Assembly (NCBI RefSeq): GCF_019930045.1
Contig: NZ_JAHZQQ010000023.1
Span: 1 to 32,570, forward strand
DNA length: 32,570 nucleotides
Direction: 5' to 3'
Origin: Streptococcus australis
GTDB taxonomy: Bacteria; Bacillota; Bacilli; Lactobacillales; Streptococcaceae
This document shows, in pieces, positions 16,498 to 24,416 of this stretch; the first letter of the stretch is position 1, and every line of letters begins with the position of its first letter. The notes beneath the pieces are model-generated. The model made no database searches and was not told the origin of the DNA. It worked only from the letters and a program-made list of their open reading frames with translations. A program made the position numbers and the translations under genes.

Positions 16498-17190
16498 ATG
16501 AAAATTGGAATCATTGCGGCCATGCCACAAGAATTAAAAATCTTAGTGGAAGCTTTGCAGAACGGAGAGAAACATCTTCGCCTAGGAAAGGTTTACTATA
16601 CAGGGTCGATTGGTCGCCATGAAGTGGTCTTGGTTGAAAGTGGTATCGGAAAAGTCATGTCAGCCATGAGTGTGGCTGTGTTGGCCAACGATTTTAAGGT
16701 GGAAGCCATTATCAATACAGGTTCTGCAGGTGCCGTAGCACCAGGGATGGCTGTTGGGGATATCGTCCTAGCGGACAAATTGGCCTACCATGATGTCGAT
16801 GTGACAGCTTTTGGTTATGACTATGGCCAGATGGCAGGGCAACCTCTTTACTTTGAATCCAGCCGCTATTTTGTTTCAGAGATGAAAAAAGTGCTAGCTG
16901 AGGAGCAAACACCAACCCATGTTGGCCTGATTGCGACTGGGGATAGCTTTATCGCGAGTGAAGAAAAAGTCGCAGCGATTAGGGAACATTTCCCAGAAGT
17001 ATTGGCCGTTGAGATGGAAGGGGCAGCTATTGCCCAAGCGGCTCATGTAGCCGGCCGTCCTTTCATGGTCATTCGGGCTATGAGTGATACGGCAGATCAC
17101 GCAGCTAATATCTCTTTTGATGAATTTATCGTAGAGGCTGGCGAGCGTTCTGCTCAAACCTTGATGACTTTCTTGAAGAGATTGGTATAG
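16498..17190 (+). CDS. mtnN: 5'-methylthioadenosine/S-adenosylhomocysteine nucleosidase
   Basis: A 230-aa enzyme (Pfs) that removes adenine from MTA and SAH, detoxifying SAM by-products and feeding autoinducer-2 synthesis. Visible features: IGIIAAMPQEL at the start with a catalytic-type Glu12, VESGIGKVMSAMS, NTGSAGAV, ATGDSFIAS, VEMEGAAIAQ (the nucleoside-binding MEGAA motif) and AMSDTAD with the catalytic Asp. Length equals the family norm. AAAGGAG precedes the ATG. It is the last gene before a strong terminator and closes the glmU operon. Confidence 0.97.
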   Translation: MKIGIIAAMPQELKILVEALQNGEKHLRLGKVYYTGSIGRHEVVLVESGIGKVMSAMSVAVLANDFKVEAIINTGSAGAVAPGMAVGDIVLADKLAYHDVDVTAFGYDYGQMAGQPLYFESSRYFVSEMKKVLAEEQTPTHVGLIATGDSFIASEEKVAAIREHFPEVLAVEMEGAAIAQAAHVAGRPFMVIRAMSDTADHAANISFDEFIVEAGERSAQTLMTFLKRLV

Positions 17191-17201
17191 AAAAGCTTAA
17201 G

Positions 17202-17234
17202 AAAATAGGACTAGCTCTTAGCTAGTCCTATTTT
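17202..17234. terminator. strong symmetrical terminator after mtnN
   Basis: A perfect 15-bp stem (AAAATAGGACTAGCT, 17202-17216, with 17220-17234) around a CTT loop, A-rich on one side and T-rich on the other. It should work in both directions. Confidence 0.9.
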
Positions 17235-17268
17235 GCTAAGCTGATTCTGTAAAGTAACTGGTTCTTCA

Positions 17269-17277
17269 TGCTATAAT
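17269..17277 (+). promoter_or_regulatory. nth promoter (extended -10)
   Basis: TGCTATAAT at 17269-17277, 28 bp before the ATG. No good -35 is seen at 16-18 bp, so recognition would depend on the extended -10. Confidence 0.65.
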
Positions 17278-17304
17278 AGATTCTAGTAATGCAAAGGAGA
17301 AGTT

Positions 17305-17934
17305 ATGGTCTTATCAAAAAAACGGGCCCGTCATGTGATTGAAGAAATTATTGCCCTCTTTCCGGATGCTCAGCCAAGTTTGGATTTTCGCAACCATTTT
17401 GAATTATTAGTAGCGGTGATGCTCTCTGCTCAAACAACAGATGCAGCGGTTAATAAGGCAACTCCCGCTTTGTTTGAGGCTTTCCCAACTCCTCAAGCCA
17501 TGGCGGTCGCCAGTGAAGCCGACATTGCCAAGCATATTTCCAAATTAGGCCTCTATCGAAACAAGGCTAAATTTCTAAAAAAATGTGCCCAACAATTGTT
17601 GGACAATTTTGATGGCCAAGTCCCTCAGACACGGGAGGAACTGGAGAGTTTAGCCGGAGTGGGACGGAAAACAGCCAATGTGGTCATGAGTGTCGGTTTC
17701 GGAATTCCTGCCTTTGCTGTTGATACCCATGTAGAGCGGATTTGCAAGCACCATGATATCGTAAAAAAGTCGGCAACGCCGCTAGAGGTAGAAAAGCGAG
17801 TTATGGATGTCCTTCCACCGGAACGTTGGTTGCCAGCCCATCAGGCCATGATTTACTTTGGTCGTGCCATCTGCCATCCTAAAAATCCCGAGTGCGATCA
17901 CTATCCGCAACTCTATAACTTTAAAGACATTTAA
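17305..17934 (+). CDS. nth: endonuclease III, base-excision repair
   Basis: A 209-aa DNA glycosylase/AP lyase for oxidised pyrimidines. It has LLVAVMLSAQTTD near 35-46, the helix-hairpin-helix LESLAGVGRKTANVV with catalytic Lys122, and FAVDTHVERIC with catalytic Asp140. The C-terminal iron-sulfur loop is incomplete: Cys190 and Cys197 keep the X6 spacing, but the third and fourth positions are Tyr200 and Phe206, so a 4Fe-4S cluster cannot be ligated in the normal way. AAGGAG lies 6 nt before the ATG. It is a single gene between its own promoter and a shared terminator. Confidence 0.95.
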   Translation: MVLSKKRARHVIEEIIALFPDAQPSLDFRNHFELLVAVMLSAQTTDAAVNKATPALFEAFPTPQAMAVASEADIAKHISKLGLYRNKAKFLKKCAQQLLDNFDGQVPQTREELESLAGVGRKTANVVMSVGFGIPAFAVDTHVERICKHHDIVKKSATPLEVEKRVMDVLPPERWLPAHQAMIYFGRAICHPKNPECDHYPQLYNFKDI

Positions 17935-17961
17935 AAAGCGAGGTCTAATGACTTCGCTTTT
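17933..17961. terminator. bidirectional terminator between nth and the XRE gene
   Basis: AAAAGCGAGG pairs with CTTCGCTTTT (one G-U) around an 8-nt loop, with A and T runs at the ends. It overlaps the end of nth and the stop codon of the convergent regulator gene. Confidence 0.8.
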
Positions 17962-18553
17962 ACTTGATAGGGAAGAAAGTAAGTAAGAGCCAAGAAAACA
18001 ACAGAGCAATAGCGCCAATTCCAAGGACAAATAGAATAGGAATGAGGATTCCTTCGTAGGGAGCTTTACCCCTTTCTTCAGCTTCTTCAATCTCGCTCAG
18101 GCTGCGTCCTTGATCATAGGCGACAATCTGGCGAAAGGTACGAAGATTATGCTGTTTCTTAAATTTCTCAATGCGTAGGGCGTAGAACATTGTGATAGCA
18201 TAAATCAAGCAACTAATAGCGATACCGAACCATTCCAGATAAAGAATTAGAGGAATCATTATTATAGGACTTCCAATTAGTAAAATGGTAAAAACCACTC
18301 CATCTTTTTGATAGCGCATAAATTCTTGGTCGTGAATAATTTGTTTCATGGTTTCCACATCTCCTTTTATGAGTTGGTCCAATGACACTTCAAAGACCTT
18401 GCTCAGTAAAAGCAGGTTTTGAATATCAGGGTAGGTTGCTCCGCGTTCCCAGTTGGAAATGGATTGACGGCTGACAAAGATGATTTCAGCCAAATCATCT
18501 TGAGATAAATTTTTCTCTTTACGATAGTGCTGGATCTGCTTTCCGACTTGCAT
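17960..18553 (-). CDS. XRE-family regulator with C-terminal membrane segments
   Basis: A 197-aa protein. Residues 1-60 are a helix-turn-helix of the XRE/Cro type (IQHYRKEKNLSQDDLAEIIFVSRQSISNWERG, with YPDIQNLLLLSKVFEVSLDQL). A linker follows, then two membrane helices around 90-130 and one at the C-terminus (about 168-195). Such membrane-attached XRE proteins in streptococci are thought to sense envelope conditions or be paired with a transporter; neither is shown here. Convergent with nth. It has an -10 (TATAAT) 35-40 bp upstream on the minus strand. Targets are unknown; autoregulation is likely. Confidence 0.85.
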   Translation of the reverse strand: MQVGKQIQHYRKEKNLSQDDLAEIIFVSRQSISNWERGATYPDIQNLLLLSKVFEVSLDQLIKGDVETMKQIIHDQEFMRYQKDGVVFTILLIGSPIIMIPLILYLEWFGIAISCLIYAITMFYALRIEKFKKQHNLRTFRQIVAYDQGRSLSEIEEAEERGKAPYEGILIPILFVLGIGAIALLFSWLLLTFFPIK

Positions 18554-18587
18554 AAGATTTCCTCGCTTTCTGATTTCATTCTACCTA

Positions 18588-18593
18588 ATTATA
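18588..18593 (-). promoter_or_regulatory. -10 element for the XRE gene
   Basis: TATAAT on the minus strand about 35 bp before the start codon. No convincing -35 at the right distance. Confidence 0.45.
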
Positions 18594-18695
18594 CAAAAAA
18601 TGGCTATCAAAGTTCTTTGACATGCTGATTTCATGGGCTTTAGCAAAGGTTTCTGTCACTGGATTTACAGGTCTGTCAATTTATATTTACTTACT

Positions 18696-18725
18696 GAAAA
18701 AGAGGCCAACAACCTCCTTTTTCTT
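18696..18725 (-). terminator. terminator downstream of the VOC gene
   Basis: On the minus strand AAAAAGGAGG pairs with CCTCTTTTT through a 7-nt loop with a 1-nt bulge, then a T run. It ends the exoA - VOC transcript. Confidence 0.65.
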
Positions 18726-19110
18726 ATTCACTAAATCTTAAAAAATAGCCATCTGGATCTAAAACTGCAAATTCATGAGGATAGATATAATGGTCGCCAA
18801 CACGAAATTCTCTTTTGGTCAAAGGACGATGAATGGGATAGTCAGCTTCCAGCAGTTTTTGGTGGAGCTGAGGAACATCCTCAATGCCAAAGGAAATATT
18901 GACACCACGCCCGAAAGGATAAGTCAGCTGAGCTAATTCTTCTGCGTCACCTTCTTCTAACATGAGTTGGCAGTCTTCAAGGGAGAGGAAGAGAAATTTT
19001 TCCTCGGGGCGTTCGTATTCGACAGAGAAGCCCAGCAAGTCGCAGTAGAAGTAGCGCGACTTTTCGATGTTGGATACCACAAATTCGGGGATGACAGCTT
19101 GATAGTCCAT
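18724..19110 (-). CDS. VOC-family (glyoxalase/bleomycin-resistance-like) protein
   Basis: A 128-aa protein made of two beta-alpha-beta-beta-beta modules: IPEFVVSNIEKSRYFYCDLLGF, FLFLSLEDCQLML, then NISFGIEDVPQLHQKLLEADY and the end strand EFAVLDPDGYFLRFSE. This layout is that of bleomycin-resistance-type VOC proteins. A complete metal triad is not obvious. It lies 11 bp downstream of exoA, so it is in the same transcript; AAGGAG precedes the ATG. Actual ligand or substrate cannot be told from sequence; a drug- or metabolite-binding role is the family's usual job. Confidence 0.85.
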   Translation of the reverse strand: MDYQAVIPEFVVSNIEKSRYFYCDLLGFSVEYERPEEKFLFLSLEDCQLMLEEGDAEELAQLTYPFGRGVNISFGIEDVPQLHQKLLEADYPIHRPLTKREFRVGDHYIYPHEFAVLDPDGYFLRFSE

Positions 19111-19121
19111 TAGCTTTCTCC

Positions 19122-19949
19122 TTAGAGTTCAATCTCCAAGACAATCGGTGTGTGGTCTTGGCGTGGGCCTGAGTCGATCATATCTGACTTGGTAACCTTA
19201 TCTGCTACACGGTTACTTGTGAGCCAGTAGTCGATTCTCCAGCCGGTGTTGTTGATTTTTGAAGTCTTGCTGCGTTGTGCCCACCAGGTATAGCGCTCTG
19301 GTACATCCCCGTGAAGGTGACGGAAGGTGTCTGTAAATCCTTTGGCCAAAAGATTTGTAAATCCTTCGCGTTCTTCGTCTGTGAATCCTGGCGAACGGCG
19401 GTTGCTGGCTGGGTTTGCAAGGTCGATTTCCTTGTGAGCAACGTTGTAGTCACCAGTTGCAAGGACAGGTTTTTGCTTGTCTAATTCAGCCAAATATTCA
19501 GCATATTTGACATCCCAAACTTGACGTTCTTCCAAACGTTTGAGACCATCACCGGCATTAGGAGTATAGACTTGTGTTACAAAGAAGCCATCAAATTCCA
19601 AGGTAATGATCCGACCTTCCAAGTCCATGGTCGAAGGAGCTCCGATTTCTGGGAAAGTCACAACTGGTGTGAGCTCTTTTTTATAGAGGAACATGGTTCC
19701 AGCGTAGCCTTTACGAGCCGGTTCTTGAGAAGAGCGCCAGGTGTTTTCGTAGCCAGGGAAGAGCTCCTCAAGGATTTCGAGGTGTTTTTTGGTAGGTCCT
19801 TTGGCGGATAACTTGGTTTCTTGAATAGCGATGATATCAGCATCTTCAGCTACCAAGGTTTGAAGGACTTCTTGAGAGAGTTTAGCACGTGCTGAATCGC
19901 TGGTCAATGCAGCATTAAGCGAGTCGATATTCCATGAGATTAGTTTCAT
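19122..19949 (-). CDS. exoA: exodeoxyribonuclease III-type AP endonuclease
   Basis: A 275-aa enzyme of the EEP nuclease fold, cutting at abasic sites and trimming 3' ends. All motifs are seen: KLISWNIDSLNAAL at the N-terminus (Asn), IIAIQETKLS (metal Glu), VYTPNAGDGLKRLEER (catalytic Tyr), LATGDYNVAHKEIDLANP (Asp/Asn), YTWWAQRS, GWRIDYWLTS and QDHTPIVLEIEL (catalytic His). AAAGGA precedes the ATG. It shares a transcript with the VOC gene. Close to the pneumococcal ExoA in length and motifs. Functionally complements nth located 1.2 kb away. Confidence 0.95.
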   Translation of the reverse strand: MKLISWNIDSLNAALTSDSARAKLSQEVLQTLVAEDADIIAIQETKLSAKGPTKKHLEILEELFPGYENTWRSSQEPARKGYAGTMFLYKKELTPVVTFPEIGAPSTMDLEGRIITLEFDGFFVTQVYTPNAGDGLKRLEERQVWDVKYAEYLAELDKQKPVLATGDYNVAHKEIDLANPASNRRSPGFTDEEREGFTNLLAKGFTDTFRHLHGDVPERYTWWAQRSKTSKINNTGWRIDYWLTSNRVADKVTKSDMIDSGPRQDHTPIVLEIEL

Positions 19950-19982
19950 ATCGTTTCCTTTACTAACTTTGTCGATGCTTCT

Positions 19983-19991
19983 ATTATACCA
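19983..19991 (-). promoter_or_regulatory. exoA promoter (extended -10)
   Basis: TGGTATAAT on the minus strand, about 35 bp before the exoA start codon. The -35 region is poor. Confidence 0.65.
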
Positions 19992-20147
19992 AAAAATATC
20001 CAGTCTCCTGTTTCTTGTGATTTGAGGAAGGATCCGCTTTTTAGTAAAAAGATATTTGTATTGTTCACACTGCTGAAAGAATAGTTGACAAGGAGTTCAG
20101 AATAGCTATTTTTTATCTGGTCTAGCGACTCGCGTCTGGATGAAATG

Positions 20148-20156
20148 TGCTATAAT
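20148..20156 (+). promoter_or_regulatory. pbp2b promoter (extended -10)
   Basis: TGCTATAAT at 20148-20156, giving a leader of roughly 100 nt before pbp2b. No good -35. A second possible promoter lies just upstream (TTGACA at 20085-20090 with TATTTT at 20107-20112). Confidence 0.6.
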
Positions 20157-20265
20157 GGAAGTTGAGTTTAAAATGGAAATATTCCTCAGACTTCCTCTAA
20201 ATTTATCCTATTTTTAGGTTGTGTTGAGAGGGGCTGGGATTGAGAATCAAGATGAAAGGAGAGGT

Positions 20266-22347
20266 ATGGCTCGAAAATCTAAACGTTCAAAAAAAGCGAA
20301 TGCTAAGGTGAGAAAATTTGATAATCGGTGGATTACTAGACGACTTTATTTGTTATTCAGTATAGTCTGTACCCTCTTTTTGATTTTAATTGCTCGACTA
20401 GGGTATATGCAGATTACTCATCAAGGCTTTTATACGCAAAAATTAGCAAAAGCTACAAAAAAACATTTAACAAGGGGAAGTCTCCGGGGACAGATTTATG
20501 ATGCTTCTGGTCAGCCACTGGTAGAGAATGTCGATAAGAAGGTCTTATCCTTTACGCGTAGCAATAAGTTTACTGCAGAAGAGATGCGTCAAACAGCACA
20601 GCTTCTCCTAAATTACGTAAGCGTGTCAAACCCTCAAGTCAGTAAGCGTCAAGAAATCGACTTTTATCTCGCAAACACCGAAGTCTATAAAGAGGTAGTG
20701 GACAAGTTGCCCAAAGACGAACGAATCGATACGGATGGGAATCCACTTCCAGAAGCAACTATCTATCAGCATGCTGTTGATAGTATTGAGACTGAAAAAT
20801 TAGGCTATACGGAAGAAGAGAAGAAAGCCATCTATCTCTTCAGCCAAATGAATGCCGTTGAAAACTTTGCCAGTGCTACGATTGTGACCGATCCAATGTC
20901 CGATGAGCAGGTAACGACGGTCAAAGATCATTTAAAAGAATTTCCTGGATTTGAAGTGATCACGAGTTGGGATCGAAAAGTGGTTGATAGTCCCTTGGCT
21001 TCCATCGTTGGTAGTGTGTCGACAGAGCAAGCCGGTCTTCCAGCTGAAGAAGTGGATGATTATTTGGAAAAAGGCTATGCCTTAAATGATCGCGTCGGAA
21101 CATCTTATCTAGAAAAACAATATGAGTCTGTCCTTCAAGGAGAACGGGTTGAAAAAGAAATCCATTTGGACAAGAATGGCAATGTCGAAAAGATCGAAAC
21201 CCTCTCCAAAGGAAGCAAAGGGAACAATATCAAGCTTTCCATTGATTTGGATTTCCAAAGAGGAGTGGAAGACATCTTGAAGAAGTCCTTCCAGGCAGAA
21301 TTGGCCACTGGCAATGCCACCTACTCAGAAGGGGTCTATGCTGTTGCCTTGGATCCAAAAACGGGTAAAATTCTTGCGATGGCGGGGATGAAACATGAAG
21401 CTGGTTCGCAAGACCTGACTCCTGACGCTTTAGGAACAGTGACCAATGTCTTTGTTCCAGGATCGGTTGTGAAAGCAGCGACTTTGACAGCAGGATGGGA
21501 AAATGGGGTGATTTCTGGGAATCAAGTCCTATTGGATCAACCAATCTCCTTTTCTGGTTCAGCTCCTATCACTTCATGGTTCACCCAGTTTGGAAGCCAA
21601 GAAATCAATGCGGTGCAAGCGTTGGAATATTCTTCCAACACCTATATGGTGCAGATAGCTCTTAATTTGATGGGCCAACCCTATCAGCCAAACATGAGTT
21701 TGAAGACAGACCAATTGGATCCAGCTATGAACAAATTGCGTTCGACCTTTGCCTCTTATGGTCTGGGAACAGAAACAGGGATAGATCTGCCGAATGAATC
21801 AACTGGCTATGTTCCCAAAGAGTTCACGATTGCTAATTACCTAACAGACGCCTTTGGTCAGTTTGATAACTATACCCCTATGCAGTTGGCTCAATATGTT
21901 GCAACCATTGCCAACGATGGGAAACGCGTGGCGCCACACCTGGTCCAAGGAATTTATGAGAATGATGCCAAGGGAGGTTTGGGCCCTCTGAAAGAAGAGA
22001 TTGCAACAAAAGAACTCAACCAAGTGGCTCTGACACCCGAAAATCTAGCCATCATCAAACAAGGTTTTTATCAGGTGGTATACGGAACCAGTGGCTTAAC
22101 AACTGGTAAAACCATCGGAGAAGGAGCTGCCGTTCCAATCAGTGCGAAAACCGGGACTGCAGAAACATTTGTAAACGGTGGGACCCCTGCTGTAAATACC
22201 AATGTCATCGCCTATGCCCCATCTGAAAATCCTCAGATTGCGGTGGCAGTCATCTTCCCTCACAATACCAATCTCCAAGCGACTGTTAGTCACAGTATTA
22301 CCAGAGAGATTATCAATCTCTACCAGCAAAAACATCCTATGAATTAG
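20266..22347 (+). CDS. pbp2b: penicillin-binding protein 2B, class B transpeptidase
   Basis: Start at ATG 20266, directly after AAAGGAGAGG; an in-frame GTG at 20221 lacks a site. The product is 693 aa: a basic cytoplasmic head, one membrane helix (about 27-50), a dimerisation/pedestal region, then the transpeptidase domain. Active-site motifs: SVVK with Ser400, SSN at 456-458 and KTG at 628-630. The residue after SSN is Thr, the beta-lactam-susceptible state at the position often changed in resistant pneumococci. It makes cross-links for peripheral (elongation) wall growth. recR follows 10 bp later. Confidence 0.96.
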   Translation: MARKSKRSKKANAKVRKFDNRWITRRLYLLFSIVCTLFLILIARLGYMQITHQGFYTQKLAKATKKHLTRGSLRGQIYDASGQPLVENVDKKVLSFTRSNKFTAEEMRQTAQLLLNYVSVSNPQVSKRQEIDFYLANTEVYKEVVDKLPKDERIDTDGNPLPEATIYQHAVDSIETEKLGYTEEEKKAIYLFSQMNAVENFASATIVTDPMSDEQVTTVKDHLKEFPGFEVITSWDRKVVDSPLASIVGSVSTEQAGLPAEEVDDYLEKGYALNDRVGTSYLEKQYESVLQGERVEKEIHLDKNGNVEKIETLSKGSKGNNIKLSIDLDFQRGVEDILKKSFQAELATGNATYSEGVYAVALDPKTGKILAMAGMKHEAGSQDLTPDALGTVTNVFVPGSVVKAATLTAGWENGVISGNQVLLDQPISFSGSAPITSWFTQFGSQEINAVQALEYSSNTYMVQIALNLMGQPYQPNMSLKTDQLDPAMNKLRSTFASYGLGTETGIDLPNESTGYVPKEFTIANYLTDAFGQFDNYTPMQLAQYVATIANDGKRVAPHLVQGIYENDAKGGLGPLKEEIATKELNQVALTPENLAIIKQGFYQVVYGTSGLTTGKTIGEGAAVPISAKTGTAETFVNGGTPAVNTNVIAYAPSENPQIAVAVIFPHNTNLQATVSHSITREIINLYQQKHPMN

Positions 22348-22357
22348 AAAGGAAGCT

Positions 22358-22954
22358 ATGCTCTATCCAACACCTATCGCAAAATTAATTGAAAGTTATT
22401 CGAAGCTCCCTGGTATTGGGATCAAGACAGCAACTCGTCTGGCCTTTTATACCATCGGAATGAGTGATGATGATGTCAATGAGTTTGCCAAGAATCTCTT
22501 GTCAGCAAAGCGGGAATTAAGCTATTGTTCCATCTGTGGGAACCTAACAGATGAAGAAGAGTGTGCCATTTGTCGAGACGAGACGCGCGATCCATCGACC
22601 ATCTTAGTGGTAGAAGATAGTCGAGATGTGTCAGCCATGGAGAATATCCAGGAGTACCATGGTCGCTACCATGTCCTTCATGGCTTGATTTCGCCTATGA
22701 ATGGGGTCGGACCAGATGATATTAACCTCAAGTCCTTGATTACACGATTAATGGATCATGAGGTCCAAGAAGTGATTGTGGCGACCAATGCAACTGCAGA
22801 TGGGGAAGCAACTTCTATGTATATCTCACGCGTCCTCAAACCAGCTGGTATCAAAGTGACCCGTCTGGCACGTGGATTAGCTGTCGGAGCAGATATCGAG
22901 TATGCGGACGAAGTCACTCTTCTTCGAGCTATTGAAAATCGAACCGAGTTATAA
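22358..22954 (+). CDS. recR: recombination mediator RecR
   Basis: A 198-aa protein that with RecO/RecF loads RecA at gaps. It has the helix-hairpin-helix [19 protein letters not shown] start, a zinc finger of four cysteines ([16 protein letters not shown], about residues 57-72) and the Toprim domain with [19 protein letters not shown] and [15 protein letters not shown]. Length matches the family. AAAGGAAG precedes the ATG. It is co-transcribed with pbp2b, an order conserved in streptococci. Confidence 0.97.
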   Translation: MLYPTPIAKLIESYSKLPGIGIKTATRLAFYTIGMSDDDVNEFAKNLLSAKRELSYCSICGNLTDEEECAICRDETRDPSTILVVEDSRDVSAMENIQEYHGRYHVLHGLISPMNGVGPDDINLKSLITRLMDHEVQEVIVATNATADGEATSMYISRVLKPAGIKVTRLARGLAVGADIEYADEVTLLRAIENRTEL

Positions 22955-22964
22955 GCGGTTACAG

Positions 22965-23147
22965 AAGAGGCTGGGGCAAAAGTCCTAGCCTCTTAATTGT
23001 TTTTGGATTGTCGAGCAAGACGCAGTGGTTGAGTGGGCTCTACTACGCTGATTTCATCAGCTTTTACAGCCCTACTCAACTGTGCGGAGATGGGACGACG
23101 AAATCGAATTCTAACGAATGACCGATTTCTGTCCCACTCTCTTTTTT
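22965..23147 (+). repeat. composite three-hairpin intergenic element with terminators
   Basis: The 327-bp gap between recR and ddl holds three hairpins in a row: 22965-22994 (13-bp stem, AAAA loop, then a T run; recR terminator), 23021-23086 (long stem CGCA...TGCG with GTTGAGT/ACTCAAC and an inner GCTGA/TCAGC), and 23087-23141 (TGGGAC/GTCCCA, AAATCG/CGATTT, ATTC/GAAT) followed by six Ts. The GAGGCTGGG...GTCCCACTC type of ends is, as I recall, common between streptococcal genes, so this is probably a dispersed repeat acting as terminator. Confidence 0.7.
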
Positions 23148-23189
23148 GTTTTTTAGGTGTTCCCTCTCGTTTTCTTTCTTTTTAAAGTG

Positions 23190-23198
23190 TGGTATACT
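23190..23198 (+). promoter_or_regulatory. ddl promoter (extended -10)
   Basis: TGGTATACT at 23190-23198 with a weak TTTTCT (23170-23175) 17 bp upstream; leader about 75 nt. Confidence 0.65.
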
Positions 23199-23223
23199 AG
23201 AGGGACGAACTCGTATGTGAGGA

Positions 23224-23252
23224 GTGCTTCTGACAAGTCAATTAGGAAGCAC
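23224..23252 (+). promoter_or_regulatory. hairpin in the ddl leader
   Basis: GTGCTTC (23224-23230) pairs with GAAGCAC (23246-23252); inside, TGAC pairs with GTCA. It lies early in the predicted 5' leader, about 30 nt before the start codon. It could stabilise the mRNA or be a protein site; no known riboswitch is recognised. Confidence 0.4.
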
Positions 23253-23281
23253 AAAATTAAAAAAAGGATTAGGACCAAACA

Positions 23282-24328
23282 ATGGCAAAAGAAAAAATTG
23301 TACTTCTTTATGGTGGCCGTAGCGCAGAGCGCGAAGTGTCTGTGCTTTCAGCTGAAAGCGTCATGCGGGCGATTAATTATGACAAGTATTCTGTTGAGAC
23401 CTATTTCATTACTCAGGCTGGAGACTTCATCAAGACGCAAACTTTTGAAGAGAAACCTGCTGAAACAGAACGCTTGATGACCAATGAAACCATTGATTGG
23501 GACGCTAAAGTAACTCCGAGCAGCATCTACCAAGAAGGAGCGGTTGTCTTTCCAGTCCTTCATGGACCAATGGGAGAAGATGGATCGGTTCAAGGTTTCC
23601 TAGAAGTATTGAAACTCCCTTATGTGGGATGTGATATCCTTTCTTCTAGTGTGGCGATGGACAAGATTACCACCAAACGGGTCCTAGAATCTGCAGGGAT
23701 TCCACAAGTTCCTTATGTGGCTGTCCTTGAAGGAGATGACCTAGAGGCTAAGATTGCCTTAATCGAAAAGGAATTGACCTATCCGGTCTTTACCAAGCCT
23801 TCTAATATGGGCTCTAGTGTCGGAATTTCAAAAGCAGAGAACCAAGCAGAACTTCGCAAGTCTTTGGAATTGGCCTTTAAATACGATAGCCGTGTTTTAG
23901 TTGAGCAAGGTGTCGTAGCCCGTGAAATCGAAGTGGGATTGTTAGGCAACTACGATGTCAAGAGCACCCTACCTGGTGAAGTGGTCAAAGATGTAGCCTT
24001 CTATGACTACGAAGCCAAATACATCGATAATAAGATTACGATGGCGATTCCAGCTGAAATTCCTGCAGAAGTTGCTGCGACCATGCGTCAGAATGCAGAA
24101 CTAGCCTTCCGTGCCATTGGTGGCAAAGGTCTCTCCCGTTGTGATTTCTTCTACACAGAGGACGGGGGCATCTACTTGAATGAGCTCAATACCATGCCTG
24201 GCTTTACCCAATGGTCTATGTATCCTTTACTTTGGGATAACATGGATTTGGCCTATCCGGATTTAATCGAGCGCTTGGTAGAATTAGCCAAAGAAACCTT
24301 TGAAAAGCGTGAAGCGCACTTACTTTAA
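23282..24328 (+). CDS. ddl: D-alanine--D-alanine ligase
   Basis: A 348-aa ATP-grasp enzyme joining two D-Ala for the peptidoglycan stem. It has [20 protein letters not shown] at the N-terminus, [27 protein letters not shown] (phosphate loop), YDYEAKYID and [20 protein letters not shown]. The Tyr in YDYEAKY, rather than Phe, points to D-Ala-D-Ala rather than D-lactate specificity, thus vancomycin-susceptible type. AGGA lies 7 nt before the ATG. It is followed by murF, the next enzyme in the pathway, across a terminator-like hairpin. Confidence 0.97.
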   Translation: MAKEKIVLLYGGRSAEREVSVLSAESVMRAINYDKYSVETYFITQAGDFIKTQTFEEKPAETERLMTNETIDWDAKVTPSSIYQEGAVVFPVLHGPMGEDGSVQGFLEVLKLPYVGCDILSSSVAMDKITTKRVLESAGIPQVPYVAVLEGDDLEAKIALIEKELTYPVFTKPSNMGSSVGISKAENQAELRKSLELAFKYDSRVLVEQGVVAREIEVGLLGNYDVKSTLPGEVVKDVAFYDYEAKYIDNKITMAIPAEIPAEVAATMRQNAELAFRAIGGKGLSRCDFFYTEDGGIYLNELNTMPGFTQWSMYPLLWDNMDLAYPDLIERLVELAKETFEKREAHLL

Positions 24329-24341
24329 GAAACTGTTCCTA

Positions 24342-24403
24342 GCGGGAGTGGGAGATGGAATCAACTCAATGAGGAGTCGATTTTCTTCCTGCTCCCCCTT
24401 TTT
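24342..24403 (+). terminator. imperfect terminator/attenuator between ddl and murF
   Basis: GCGGGAGTGGGAGA...AATC pairs imperfectly with GATTTTCTTCCTGCTCCC, topped by ACTC/GAGT, and runs into five Ts (24399-24403). It lies 14 nt before the murF start and resembles the third hairpin of the 22965-23147 element, probably a diverged copy. Readthrough must be allowed unless murF has another promoter. Confidence 0.55.
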
Positions 24404-24416
24404 AGAGGAGAATACT

